From Dyella sp. BiH032 (GTDB lineage Bacteria; Pseudomonadota; Gammaproteobacteria; Xanthomonadales; Rhodanobacteraceae): a stretch of 64,000 nucleotides of DNA. The stretch lies in the NCBI RefSeq assembly GCF_031954525.1, contig NZ_CP134867.1, forward strand, positions 558,001 to 622,000, written 5' to 3'. Shown here piece by piece: positions 47,385-55,007 of the stretch. Below the pieces are notes generated by a model. That model was not told the DNA's origin. It did not search any database and saw only the letters and a list, made by a program, of their open reading frames with translations. The translations under genes and the position numbers were made by a program. The first letter of the stretch is position 1. The number at the start of each line of letters is the position of its first letter.

Positions 47385-47400
47385 TGTGACGCAGTTCACA
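47385..47400. promoter_or_regulatory. CRP/Clp-type palindrome upstream of the MASE1 gene
   Basis: TGTGA-CGCAGT-TCACA is a perfect TGTGA-N6-TCACA palindrome, 81 bases before the MASE1 start, overlapping the stop codon of the S24 gene. Xanthomonadales have the CRP homologue Clp, which binds this kind of sequence; control of the MASE1 gene is inferred. Confidence 0.6.
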
Positions 47401-48226
47401 CTGCGCCTGGAATCACCAGTTTCGACACGATGCGCCCCTCGACTACGAGCGAGCTCAAGTCCTGGCCATAGAGGTCGATAGCGTCCTTTTGTGGGCGACT
47501 GCCCTGCACGCGAAAGCCGCCGTTGCTGATCTTCTTAATGCGCTTGATCAGGGGAACCTCGCCAAGGGTGAAGGCATATACACCATCGTGCGCTGGCGGC
47601 GTCGCGTTCTTTGTCGTATCGATGAATACGAGTTCGCCCACCTCGATCTCGCCCTTCATGTCGTCGCCGTGAATCCACGCCACGCGAATATGAGGTTCCA
47701 GAAGATCGCGGCGCGTAGCGAAAAGCTGTCGCGGGAACGATACCGTGTGCGCTCCGCCCGGCTCGATGTGAGAGGCAAGAATGGCAAAGGAAACCTGTTC
47801 GCCTTGATCGGCGGGAGAGTCGTCGTTGTCCATCCAGCCGGCGGGCAATCCGAGCCTTTGCTCGATGTCCCTGGCTGTCTCGTCGCTCATATCCCGTGAG
47901 CTCCGATCGTCATCGCCCTTCGGAACGGCGAGCCACTGATAGACCTGTGCGCGGTTCTTTCCGATTCGATCAGCAAGCTTGGCCGGCGTGCCGCTCTCCC
48001 TTTCAAGCTGGGCGAGTTTTGACCGGCGGATGTCTCTGACAGGGCGCATGAAACCTGGCGGCTGCGGGCCTCCAATGACCCGATTTAGCCCATAGGATAG
48101 CCCGCGCCCGGCAAAATCAGCCATGTTGGCCACCGTGCCCCCATCCAGTTGCTGCCGCTCCATTTGGCTCGAGACAGCGCGTGCCTCCGACACGCGCTGC
48201 TGGGGCCGAAAACCCTGCTTTGTCAT
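47396..48226 (-). CDS. XRE-S24-type phage repressor-like protein without catalytic Ser
   Basis: 276 residues. N-terminal HTH (RRSKLAQLERESGTPAKLAD; RIGKNRAQVYQW), then an S24 (LexA/CI) fold. At the cleavage-site nucleophile, where the family has GDSM, this reads HGDDMKGEIEVGELVFID: Asp189 replaces the Ser. The second catalytic residue, Lys, may be in LIKRIKK. It should therefore not self-cleave by the usual mechanism. ATG 48226 overlaps the preceding stop (ATGA), the last gene of the early operon. Confidence 0.85.
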   Translation of the reverse strand: MTKQGFRPQQRVSEARAVSSQMERQQLDGGTVANMADFAGRGLSYGLNRVIGGPQPPGFMRPVRDIRRSKLAQLERESGTPAKLADRIGKNRAQVYQWLAVPKGDDDRSSRDMSDETARDIEQRLGLPAGWMDNDDSPADQGEQVSFAILASHIEPGGAHTVSFPRQLFATRRDLLEPHIRVAWIHGDDMKGEIEVGELVFIDTTKNATPPAHDGVYAFTLGEVPLIKRIKKISNGGFRVQGSRPQKDAIDLYGQDLSSLVVEGRIVSKLVIPGAV

Positions 48227-48549
48227 GGGGTAGGCTCCAGGCCATGGCATCGCGCCCGATCGGCTTCTATTGCCGCCCGGACACCCTGGAAGGTCCGCGC
48301 GAACAGCCGCCCACCGGATGATGCTTCGCTGTAGGCCCGCCAGAACGCCGCCACGGCCGCCGCCGTGTCCTCGTCGCTCACGTCCCACGCAACGCCCGCG
48401 CCGATGCCCAGCGTGGCCCCAAGCCGCGTATACAGCGCTATGGCCTTGCCCCGGGGCATGGTCTTGTAGGAGCCGCCCAGGAAGACGCTGATGCGGCCGT
48501 CCACCTCGAGCAATACATCAGGCTTTCTCACCAGGTCGCCGAAAATCAC
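48223..48549 (-). CDS. Phage protein, unknown
   Basis: 108 residues beginning at GTG 48549 (GTGA overlap with the small gene before it), overlapping the S24 gene by four bases (ATGA). Pattern: LVRKPDVLLEVDGRISVFLG, then GATLGIGAGVAWDVSDED and AFWRAYSEA. No recognised domain. Confidence 0.75.
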   Translation of the reverse strand: MIFGDLVRKPDVLLEVDGRISVFLGGSYKTMPRGKAIALYTRLGATLGIGAGVAWDVSDEDTAAAVAAFWRAYSEASSGGRLFARTFQGVRAAIEADRARCHGLEPTP

Positions 48550-48656
48550 GCTGCCATCCTCTCCGGCATATCAGCCGGTTCCAGGTTGGCGCGCGCGATG
48601 GCTGCGAGCTGCTTGCGCGGGAAGTTGAAACCAGCCTGTGCGCCTCCGTCAGCCAT
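48546..48656 (-). CDS. Very small phage protein, unknown
   Basis: 36 residues (starts MADGGAQAGFNFPRKQLA), overlapping eight bases with the gene before and four bases (GTGA) with the gene after. Tight coupling on both sides supports translation. Too short for domain assignment. Confidence 0.6.
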   Translation of the reverse strand: MADGGAQAGFNFPRKQLAAIARANLEPADMPERMAA

Positions 48657-48942
48657 GACGCACCTCCTTGCGTGGACCGCGGCGACGCATCGGCACCACC
48701 GGTGCCGGTAGAGCCAAGGGGCGCTGGCTCATCACCGGCCCCCACTCGGCCTCTGCCTTCAACAAGGTGCTGTGCATTGCGGTCGTTCGCCCGCAACGAC
48801 ACTCGAGCATGTGGCGTTCAGTGGGGGTGTCCGAGTTCGTTTCGCGAGCGGTCCTGCCCAGCACCAGGATGTGCCGGGGCTCGTTCGTGCAGGCGCAGAG
48901 TGAAAACGTTCCTGCTGGGTGGCGGATCTGCCTCTGCATCAT
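48649..48942 (-). CDS. Phage zinc-ribbon-like protein
   Basis: 97 residues with two CxC pairs, FSLCACTNEP and LECRCGRTT, about 33 residues apart, a possible zinc ribbon. Start ATG 48942 overlaps the previous stop (ATGATG), end overlaps the next start. Probably a nucleic-acid or regulatory protein; function unknown. Confidence 0.72.
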   Translation of the reverse strand: MMQRQIRHPAGTFSLCACTNEPRHILVLGRTARETNSDTPTERHMLECRCGRTTAMHSTLLKAEAEWGPVMSQRPLALPAPVVPMRRRGPRKEVRHG

Positions 48943-49514
48943 GCTTGCGCCTCCCCGTTGACAGACCGGCTACCGAACATGTCGGCCGGGCTCAGCACGC
49001 CCTCTTCCTGCAGTCGGTCCAACATCTCGCGTACCTTCGCTGGCATGAGGCAAAGGCGGTCCGCGAGCTTGGCGTCATCGCCAGGACCAACCCGGCCAGC
49101 GGCCCTCACGTGGCTCAGCACGCGCATGTAGTCCAGGTCAGGCGGAGCACTGCCCGGCATCGCGTCGGGCCGCATGGCCTGGACATCCTGCAGGGTGAGC
49201 GCCCCATCGAAAATGTCATTGCAGGCAGCTCGGATGACGTGCAGCCGAGCCGGCCGCACCAGCCCTAGGGCCTCGAGCATCGCCAACGACCCAAGCACGA
49301 AGTGCCCGTGCGCCGCCCGCGTCCTTGGGTGCTCCTGGACGTCGACCGCGATTCGGCCGACCAGCCGCATGAAGAGCGCTTCCGCCCGCTGGCTGGTGAT
49401 ACGGGTACCAGGTCGAGACCCGGCTACAATGCCGCGGGGCTTGGGCACCGGGCCATGGGATATGCGCTTACGCGTGGATGTCGCCGGCATGGCGGGATTT
49501 GTGGGTTGGTTCAT
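48939..49514 (-). CDS. Phage protein, unknown, basic N-terminus
   Basis: 191 residues starting at ATG 49514, supported by GGAGAGAG just upstream. The C-terminal part DDAKLADRLCLMPAKVREMLDRLQEEGVLSP is a winged-helix-like segment. An N-terminal stretch rich in Arg/Pro/Thr. No family is recognised. Follows the primase after 75 bases. Confidence 0.72.
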   Translation of the reverse strand: MNQPTNPAMPATSTRKRISHGPVPKPRGIVAGSRPGTRITSQRAEALFMRLVGRIAVDVQEHPRTRAAHGHFVLGSLAMLEALGLVRPARLHVIRAACNDIFDGALTLQDVQAMRPDAMPGSAPPDLDYMRVLSHVRAAGRVGPGDDAKLADRLCLMPAKVREMLDRLQEEGVLSPADMFGSRSVNGEAQA

Positions 49515-49532
49515 CTCTCTCTCCTTGGCAGG
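49512..49532 (-). repeat. 22-nt ribosome-binding leader, copy 1
   Basis: The minus-strand leader CCTGCCAAGGAGAGAGATGA (with its start codon, 49511-49532) is identical to 53866-53887 in front of another gene of the same operon. Confidence 0.85.
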
Positions 49533-49589
49533 AAAATGGTTCGGAGCCACACGGTTTCTGCTGGCCTGCGTCACCGTGGCGCCCCGCTC

Positions 49590-52295
49590 TTACTCGGGCT
49601 TACTTGATGCCGCGCGCTGGCGGCGGAATACCCAGCACTTCACCGTCACGCCTGCACCGTCGTGGACGTTGATCGCGCTGTTCACGCTCTTGTAGGCGAG
49701 GAACTTGCGCGCCCTGCTCTCGGGAAGCAGCCGCTTGAGTTCACTGATCGCCGGTATCTTGTTGATGCCGCGCTGAGTGGCGACGGCCATGAAGTGCGGC
49801 AGGCTCACGGCAAGCAGGTCGTCGTCCCTGCTGTGGTTCAGGCGGGGAATGCCTTCGCCTTCTCCGTCGAGGAAGTCGAACAGCTCCCAGAATTCCTGCA
49901 CGATGGGGTGGTCCGCGTTAATCGCCTGCTGCCGCGCAATCGCCATTTCGATAAGGGCATTGCATGTGAGCTTCTTCTGCTCGGCGGTGATGGGGACGAC
50001 ATGATCAAGTGCATCGACCAGCGCCATCATCTGCGCATGGTTCTTGCAGATTCGCATGCTCTTGAGGTTGGGGTGTGCCTTGAGCATGGCTTCGTAGCCG
50101 GCGGAAAACTCGCTGTAGGTGTCGAGGATTTTCTTCTCTCGGCGCACCGCGGCCAGGATGAATCCGCTCACTCGGTCGATAGGCATGTTCTCTAGGCGTT
50201 TGGAGGCGACCGCGCCTTCGGCACTGTGCATGCTCTTGTCGAAGTGCAGATGGACAATTCGCTGCAGGACCGCGTCGCTCGCGTCGACAACGGCGTTCTG
50301 GCTTATCACCACGGAGCCACGGAAGGGTGGCTCGTAGGTTTCGTTGCCAGCGCTTTTCACGCCACGAGCGCGACCAATTCGGCCGTTGTACAGCGGCTTG
50401 AGCTCATCCCAATCGAATTGCTTGGCATGTAGCTTGTCGGAACCGTTGGAGCGATCAGCCTCGATCATCACCATGGGCAGATTGCCGACCTGTCCAAATG
50501 TACGCGTGCGTCCGGCTAGCGTGCTCTTCGTAGGATCGATGCCTTCATGTTCATCGCGGCCCAGCAGGCGCCACATGAATTCGATAAGAGTCGTCTTACC
50601 CGCGCCGGCCTCGCCAACCGCCTCGAGGAACGGATAGCTCTTGTCGAGGCCGCGAATCTGCTCGGCAAACAGGCTACCCAGCCAAAAGGCCAGGGCCACC
50701 ATTCCCTTGACGCCAAACGCCGTCCATAGGTCCGCGAACCAGGCGTCCGAGTAGTCCTCCCGGCGCGAGTTGATGTCCAGTTTTAGGGACTGCAGCAGGC
50801 TCTTGACGTTGAGACGGCCGATCTCGAAATAGTCCTCGGCGTTGAGCTCGTAGAGGTTTCCATCCTTCACTGCGACGTCGCCGAAGATGTAGGCGCCGTG
50901 CTCCTTCGCGTACCCGACAAAGTCGATCGTCTCGACTTCCTTCAGTCCCTGTGCCGGAATCTGATCGCGCAGAAGGCGCTGCAGCTGCTCAGTCGTACCC
51001 GAGAAGAAGCAGCCGCCCGCAATGCTGGCGAGACGCTTGCCGAACTCGGCCGCAGCCATGACCTGGGCGCCGGTGAAGGTGTTCTTGACCGGCGGCTGAT
51101 CGCCAGGACGCGTCACGCGGAAGTAGTACCAGCTCTCGTCGGTTACTTCGTTGCGCTGGAAATACAGGACGCGCGGATAGCCGTCGCAGATGCTATGCAC
51201 CGCATTGCACTCTGAGAGGGCCTGCTCGCGCATCTCCTCTTCCGACAAGCCGGCGTCCTTGTCCTCGAGCGCGGCTTTTGCCTTTTCGTACTTGGCCAGA
51301 TCGAGCTGGAACCACCACAGGCGCCGACCGAATTCAAACGGGAACTGGCTCTTGTTGCAGTGCCCGTACATCAGCATGGCTTTTGCGCTGGCCGAGCGCG
51401 CAATAAGCAGCGCGCCCTCGTACCGGTACTTCTTTATGTCGTCCGGAGAGAGGCGATCGAGCAGGTGCAGATCGTTCCAGTCGACCTTGCGCCCGGATTC
51501 CTGCGGAATCTGCGCCGCTTCGCAGTCCCAGCCTTGCGCCCGTGCCTGCTTCGACCACTTGCGGATGTAGCGCTGGCCAGCTCCGTCATCTTCTGTCCCG
51601 TCCGTATCCAGCGCCCACACCAGTGTCGGGCGGTCGCCGCCAGTTGCGGTCGCAAGCTCCGCGAGCTCGATTTCCGGGTAGTTGTTGCAGCTGAGGGCCG
51701 CCACAGCCGCAATGCCGTGCATCCACAACGCGATCGCGTCGAATATGCCCTCGACGATCCAGATTTCCTTCGCCGCCTTCAGGTCCAAGCCCGGCGGAGC
51801 CCACCAGTGCCCCTTGTAGCTCGCCCCGAAGTTGAAGCGGGCCTTCTTCTTGCCGAAGCGCTGGGGGCGATCAATGAGGCGCTCCCAGTAGCCACCGCCA
51901 CGAAGCGGGAAACGGACTGTCGCTGTGCTTGCATCCAAGTCCCGATCGACGAAGCTTTCCTGCGTGTAGCAGCCGCGCAGGCGCGCGACGTCCAGGCCGC
52001 GCGCGGAGGCCAAATAGGCGTCCGCAGCGGCGTGCGGATTGCTCTCGGTCACCTTGAACCTGTCCGACCAGTTGTCGAACAGGTCCGGGTACAGCTCCTT
52101 GACGTGCCGCTCCCAGCGGCATTTGTCGATGCGACCGCATTTGATGACCCAAGGCTCGTCTGTGCGGGTGAAGAGCTCTTTCTTCTGACACTGCGGGCAG
52201 CGGCCGTCGCGCATCCAGTCGCCCTTGCCCTTCGGCTTGAGTCCGAAGTCCTGGTCGAGAAGTCGCGTGATGTCGGCGTGCAAGGATGGATTCAC
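49590..52295 (-). CDS. Phage replication protein: zinc finger, TOPRIM primase and helicase
   Basis: 901 residues. CHC2-like zinc finger (CPQCQKKELF and KCGRIDKC) near residues 33-60, TOPRIM-like region IWIVEGIFDAIALW at about 176-190, and P-loop helicase GEAGAGKTTLIEF near residue 560 followed by MVMIEADRS and GSVVISQNAVV. Joins primase and helicase functions for phage replication. Start overlaps the previous stop by ATGA. Confidence 0.9.
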   Translation of the reverse strand: MNPSLHADITRLLDQDFGLKPKGKGDWMRDGRCPQCQKKELFTRTDEPWVIKCGRIDKCRWERHVKELYPDLFDNWSDRFKVTESNPHAAADAYLASARGLDVARLRGCYTQESFVDRDLDASTATVRFPLRGGGYWERLIDRPQRFGKKKARFNFGASYKGHWWAPPGLDLKAAKEIWIVEGIFDAIALWMHGIAAVAALSCNNYPEIELAELATATGGDRPTLVWALDTDGTEDDGAGQRYIRKWSKQARAQGWDCEAAQIPQESGRKVDWNDLHLLDRLSPDDIKKYRYEGALLIARSASAKAMLMYGHCNKSQFPFEFGRRLWWFQLDLAKYEKAKAALEDKDAGLSEEEMREQALSECNAVHSICDGYPRVLYFQRNEVTDESWYYFRVTRPGDQPPVKNTFTGAQVMAAAEFGKRLASIAGGCFFSGTTEQLQRLLRDQIPAQGLKEVETIDFVGYAKEHGAYIFGDVAVKDGNLYELNAEDYFEIGRLNVKSLLQSLKLDINSRREDYSDAWFADLWTAFGVKGMVALAFWLGSLFAEQIRGLDKSYPFLEAVGEAGAGKTTLIEFMWRLLGRDEHEGIDPTKSTLAGRTRTFGQVGNLPMVMIEADRSNGSDKLHAKQFDWDELKPLYNGRIGRARGVKSAGNETYEPPFRGSVVISQNAVVDASDAVLQRIVHLHFDKSMHSAEGAVASKRLENMPIDRVSGFILAAVRREKKILDTYSEFSAGYEAMLKAHPNLKSMRICKNHAQMMALVDALDHVVPITAEQKKLTCNALIEMAIARQQAINADHPIVQEFWELFDFLDGEGEGIPRLNHSRDDDLLAVSLPHFMAVATQRGINKIPAISELKRLLPESRARKFLAYKSVNSAINVHDGAGVTVKCWVFRRQRAASSKPE

Positions 52296-52576
52296 TGGAC
52301 CGACTTCCTTGCAGCCGAAACATGGTGCGCCAGATCGTCGAGCAGTTGCTCGAACAGGCCAGAGTTGTCCGCCAGGTTGTCGCGATACACGCCGACCAAG
52401 TGCGGCGCGTACCGGCGGAGCGCGAACTGGTAGTCGCCGCTGGTGTACTCCACCGCGGCAGCTTCACCAGTGGCTCTACTCAGGAACACAGCGACCTGGC
52501 CGTGGGCGAGTACCGCATCGCACGCGCTTTGCGCGATACGGAATGTTCCCTTAGAGAGGTGGCCTAACACTCTCAT
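52292..52576 (-). CDS. Phage protein, unknown
   Basis: 94 residues, MRVLGHLSKGTFRIAQSACD; beta/alpha mixed, no recognised domain. ATGA overlaps on both sides couple it to the preceding gene and the primase-helicase. Confidence 0.75.
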   Translation of the reverse strand: MRVLGHLSKGTFRIAQSACDAVLAHGQVAVFLSRATGEAAAVEYTSGDYQFALRRYAPHLVGVYRDNLADNSGLFEQLLDDLAHHVSAARKSVQ

Positions 52577-52890
52577 GGCTCCCCCCTGTCGGAGTTGTCG
52601 TCGGCCGAGGGCGGCAGCTCCACGCCAAAGAAGCGAGCCGCCTTTTGGAGTTCGGCAAACGGGAGGTCGTACGAGATGTCGCCGATCCAGAGCGTGTGCG
52701 ATCCGTAATGAGGGGCGCAGCGGACGTTCCGCATATCCTTCTTTCCCCACGCGAAGCTCAGCATTACCGATGCAGCGTCGCGCTTGCGCTTCCACAGGGT
52801 CGACCGGATGTGGTCGCCGTCGATAAAGAGATCGAGTGCGATGTCTCGAACGTTGGTGCGGAGTGAGATTCGGCGGATGGCTTCAGTCAT
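52573..52890 (-). CDS. Phage protein, unknown
   Basis: 105 residues starting MTEAIRRISLRTNVRD. Strand-rich centre (LFIDGDHIRSTLWKRKRD; SHTLWIGDISYDLPFAE). Overlaps its neighbours. No family recognised. Confidence 0.75.
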   Translation of the reverse strand: MTEAIRRISLRTNVRDIALDLFIDGDHIRSTLWKRKRDAASVMLSFAWGKKDMRNVRCAPHYGSHTLWIGDISYDLPFAELQKAARFFGVELPPSADDNSDRGEP

Positions 52891-53257
52891 GACCAAGCCC
52901 CCTCGCCAGCGCGACAACCATCAGTTCGGCCCAGGCGAGCGGCCACTGCAGGTACCACTGCTTGAGATATTCCCGATCCCAGTCCTGCTGGGCCTCGCGG
53001 TTCGCATTGAAGTAGTTGTCAAAGCCCTCGGCGATCTCAGCATCGCGGGCGCTGGCGTACTTGGCACCGTTTTCGCCCTCCCACGCGTCCGCGGGCTTCT
53101 CGGGCATCACGGGGGCGAACCACGACTGCGGCACCGCCGGTGCATGCGCCATGAAGTACGCGAGCAGGCTCATGCCATTGGTTCCCGGAAAGTCGCCATG
53201 AGGCGCCGCCCGGAATGCGGGCGCCTTGGCGATCTTGTCGCTGCGGGCGGTGTTCAT
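52883..53257 (-). CDS. Phage protein, unknown
   Basis: 124 residues starting at ATG 53257. Contains LLAYFMAHAPAVPQSWFAPVMP and an acidic ending helix (EIAEGFDNYFNANREAQQDW). Overlaps the AlpA gene by ATGA. Function unknown. Confidence 0.75.
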   Translation of the reverse strand: MNTARSDKIAKAPAFRAAPHGDFPGTNGMSLLAYFMAHAPAVPQSWFAPVMPEKPADAWEGENGAKYASARDAEIAEGFDNYFNANREAQQDWDREYLKQWYLQWPLAWAELMVVALARGLGHD

Positions 53258-53523
53258 TGCGCACCGCCTTCGCCGATGCCGGCCAGCCAAATGAGGAACG
53301 AGCTCTCGCGCAGACCTTTCGCCTGACCGCCAAGGCTCTGCAGCGCGGGAAACTGGCCTTGGGCGATGCGGCGATACAGCGTCGCTCGGCTGAGCCCGGA
53401 CCGTTCCACAAGCTCAGGCAGGCGGAGCATGCGGTCGTGGGCGGGGAGCTGGGGCAGCAATGCAGTCTGAGCGCCCGCAGGCGGCTGCAGGCGGTGATCG
53501 AGGATACGGATGACTGCGGACAT
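53254..53523 (-). CDS. AlpA-family helix-turn-helix protein
   Basis: 89 residues. LRLPELVERSGLSRATLYRRIAQGQFPA is the MerR-like AlpA HTH; SLGGQAKGLRESSFLIWLAG is the wing. AlpA/excisionase-like proteins activate or direct excision of prophages. Ten bases after the previous gene. Confidence 0.88.
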   Translation of the reverse strand: MSAVIRILDHRLQPPAGAQTALLPQLPAHDRMLRLPELVERSGLSRATLYRRIAQGQFPALQSLGGQAKGLRESSFLIWLAGIGEGGAQ

Positions 53524-53533
53524 GGCGGCCCCC

Positions 53534-53869
53534 TTAGTGCACCGCGCCGCGGCGCTGTGCTTCGGCGCGTGCAATCCGCACGAGGTCACCGGCGGTGAAG
53601 GCGGTACGCACACCGGTGCATGGGTCCACCACAAACACCGCGAAGCTCGTGCTGCGCTGCATGTCGATGTGGACGTTCGTCGCCTTGGCATCGATTTCGC
53701 CGATGGCCTGCAGGGAAACAACGTTCGCCCGGTCAGCAGTCAGGCCACAACGCTCCTGCAGGAATGCCGCGCAGCGGCCGACAAGCAGGTTCCGGTCGTG
53801 GTTGAGGTGCTGGTTTTGGTTGGCGAGCAGGTAGCCGATAGCTTCCTCACGCGCATTGGTGTGGCTCAT
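53534..53869 (-). CDS. Phage protein, unknown
   Basis: 111 residues (MSHTNAREEAIGYLLANQNQ). Strand pattern ATNVHIDMQRSTSFAVFVVDP. ATG 53869 is preceded by the same leader as the gene at 49514. No family recognised. Confidence 0.75.
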   Translation of the reverse strand: MSHTNAREEAIGYLLANQNQHLNHDRNLLVGRCAAFLQERCGLTADRANVVSLQAIGEIDAKATNVHIDMQRSTSFAVFVVDPCTGVRTAFTAGDLVRIARAEAQRRGAVH

Positions 53870-53887
53870 CTCTCTCTCCTTGGCAGG
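53866..53887 (-). repeat. 22-nt ribosome-binding leader, copy 2
   Basis: Identical to 49511-49532, and spans the ribosome site and start codon of the gene at 53534-53869. Confidence 0.85.
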
Positions 53888-53899
53888 GTGATTTGCCGG

Positions 53900-54214
53900 C
53901 TAGCCGGCGGCGCGCATGGCTGCTGGCTCGGCCATGGCGTTCTCGCTGGGGGCGCGCTGCGCTCTCAGCGGAATCTGGATTTCGGGATTCGGCGTGTCGC
54001 TCGGGCACAGCGTCCGCAGGACCTCGAGCGAGGCGAGCCAGATGTGCCCGCAGGCGTCGTTCTGGCACTCGAAACGGAGCTCGGTGTAGAGCGCAGTGAT
54101 GACATAGCTGGTTCGGATGCGCGCCCAGGCATTGCAGTGCGGGCAGCGGGTCCGAAGGCGGGTTACCTGGTGATCGGAACCTGAACGCGAAGCGTGATGG
54201 CCGGCACGGGTCAT
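53900..54214 (-). CDS. Ogr/Delta-type zinc-finger late activator
   Basis: 104 residues. Zinc ligands Cys24-x2-Cys27 and Cys50-x4-Cys55 with the P2 Ogr/P4 Delta pattern CPHCNAWARIRTS, then LRFECQNDACGHIW. Activates phage late promoters with host RNA polymerase. The C-terminal part is longer than P2 Ogr. Overlaps the preceding gene by four bases (ATGA). Confidence 0.88.
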   Translation of the reverse strand: MTRAGHHASRSGSDHQVTRLRTRCPHCNAWARIRTSYVITALYTELRFECQNDACGHIWLASLEVLRTLCPSDTPNPEIQIPLRAQRAPSENAMAEPAAMRAAG

Positions 54215-54450
54215 GCGTGATTCACTCCATCGGCGATATCAGGGTGGTCGGCTCGCTGCGCCGTCGATTCGTACACGGGCAGGCCAAGGAGGTAGATCTC
54301 CCGAGCTAGCGCCGCACTGGTCGTGCCGCGCTGTTCCACAAGGTTTTCGTGCTTCTTCAGCTCGGGGGCGAGCAGCCGGAGCGCGATCTGACGTTTTTCC
54401 ACGCCCCTTGGGGCGTACCTACGGACAGGGGGTTTGCGCATGCTCGGCAT
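54211..54450 (-). CDS. Small basic protein, Cro/Cox-position regulator candidate
   Basis: 79 residues starting MPSMRKPPVRRYAPRG, then KRQIALRLLAPELKKHENLVEQR, an Arc-like or HTH-like helical pattern. It is the first gene of the early operon, divergent from the CI-like gene, which is the usual place of Cro/Cox. DNA binding is inferred. Alternative start 54441. Confidence 0.68.
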   Translation of the reverse strand: MPSMRKPPVRRYAPRGVEKRQIALRLLAPELKKHENLVEQRGTTSAALAREIYLLGLPVYESTAQRADHPDIADGVNHA

Positions 54451-54479
54451 GAGATACGATGGCCTGAATGTGTCACACA

Positions 54480-54536
54480 ATTCGCAGAATACACGCAATT
54501 TGCGTGATTGCAATAGTCAGTCTGCGGAATTCACGC
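54480..54536. promoter_or_regulatory. Repressor operator region between the divergent regulators
   Basis: A perfect 7-1-7 palindrome CACGCAA-T-TTGCGTG lies at 54492-54506. A 13-base direct repeat GC(A/G)GAAT(A/T)CACGC occurs at 54484 and 54524, exactly 40 bases apart. They sit between the start of the minus-strand operon (54450) and the CI-like ATG (54554). Fits the lysogeny switch. Confidence 0.75.
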
Positions 54537-54553
54537 GTGTTGCGGGGTCATCA

Positions 54554-54952
54554 ATGAGCAAGATCAATGCAGGTCCGGTTATCAACCGGATGCGTCAGGC
54601 GGCTGGCGTGGACACGGATATCGCTCTGGGCGCGTTGTTTGGCCTGGGGACTAGCGCGGTTTCCGGCTGGCGTCAGCGCAACAAAGTCCCTTACGAGGAA
54701 TGCGTGATTCTCGCGCAGCGCAAGAGCGTGAGCGTCGACTGGCTGCTCTTTGGCATAGGCGCGCTGCACATCGCCGAGGGAGCTGCGGCGGCCGGGGAGG
54801 AAGATAGCGACCCGCGCCTACAGCGCATGCTCAGCTTCTTCCGCACTTGGATGGCAACCCATGAAGAAGATTCGAAAGCATGGCTCGAAATGCAGCTTGC
54901 GCGAGCGATACCTGAGTACGCTGACCACCTTGCCACAAGGCGCCAGAACTGA
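54554..54952 (+). CDS. CI-like phage repressor (Phage_CI_repr N-terminal domain)
   Basis: 132 residues. INRMRQAAGVDTDIALGALF, then LGTSAVSGWRQRNKVPYEEC and SVDWLLFGIG is the CI helix-turn-helix domain seen in many P2/186-type repressors. No S24 domain follows. Chosen start ATG 54554. It divergently faces the early operon, so it should be the maintenance repressor. Confidence 0.85.
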   Translation: MSKINAGPVINRMRQAAGVDTDIALGALFGLGTSAVSGWRQRNKVPYEECVILAQRKSVSVDWLLFGIGALHIAEGAAAAGEEDSDPRLQRMLSFFRTWMATHEEDSKAWLEMQLARAIPEYADHLATRRQN

Positions 54953-54960
54953 CGAAACAA

Positions 54961-54988
54961 AAAAGGGCGGCCTCACGGCCGCCCTTTT
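54961..54988 (+). terminator. Intrinsic terminator of the CI gene
   Basis: AAAAGGGCGGCC-TCAC-GGCCGCCCTTTT perfect 12-bp stem, nine bases after the stop; A and T tracts on both sides make it work for the convergent gene pair as well. Confidence 0.92.
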
Positions 54989-55007
54989 GTTCGTAGGCAG
55001 ATTCGCT

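Noticed and set aside
48070..48110. Sequence like the paired 17-bp operators near the S24 start (TTTAGCCCATAGGATAGCC)
   Set aside because: Half-sites do not match GTTAGC/GCTAAC well and lie inside the S24 coding region; likely chance.
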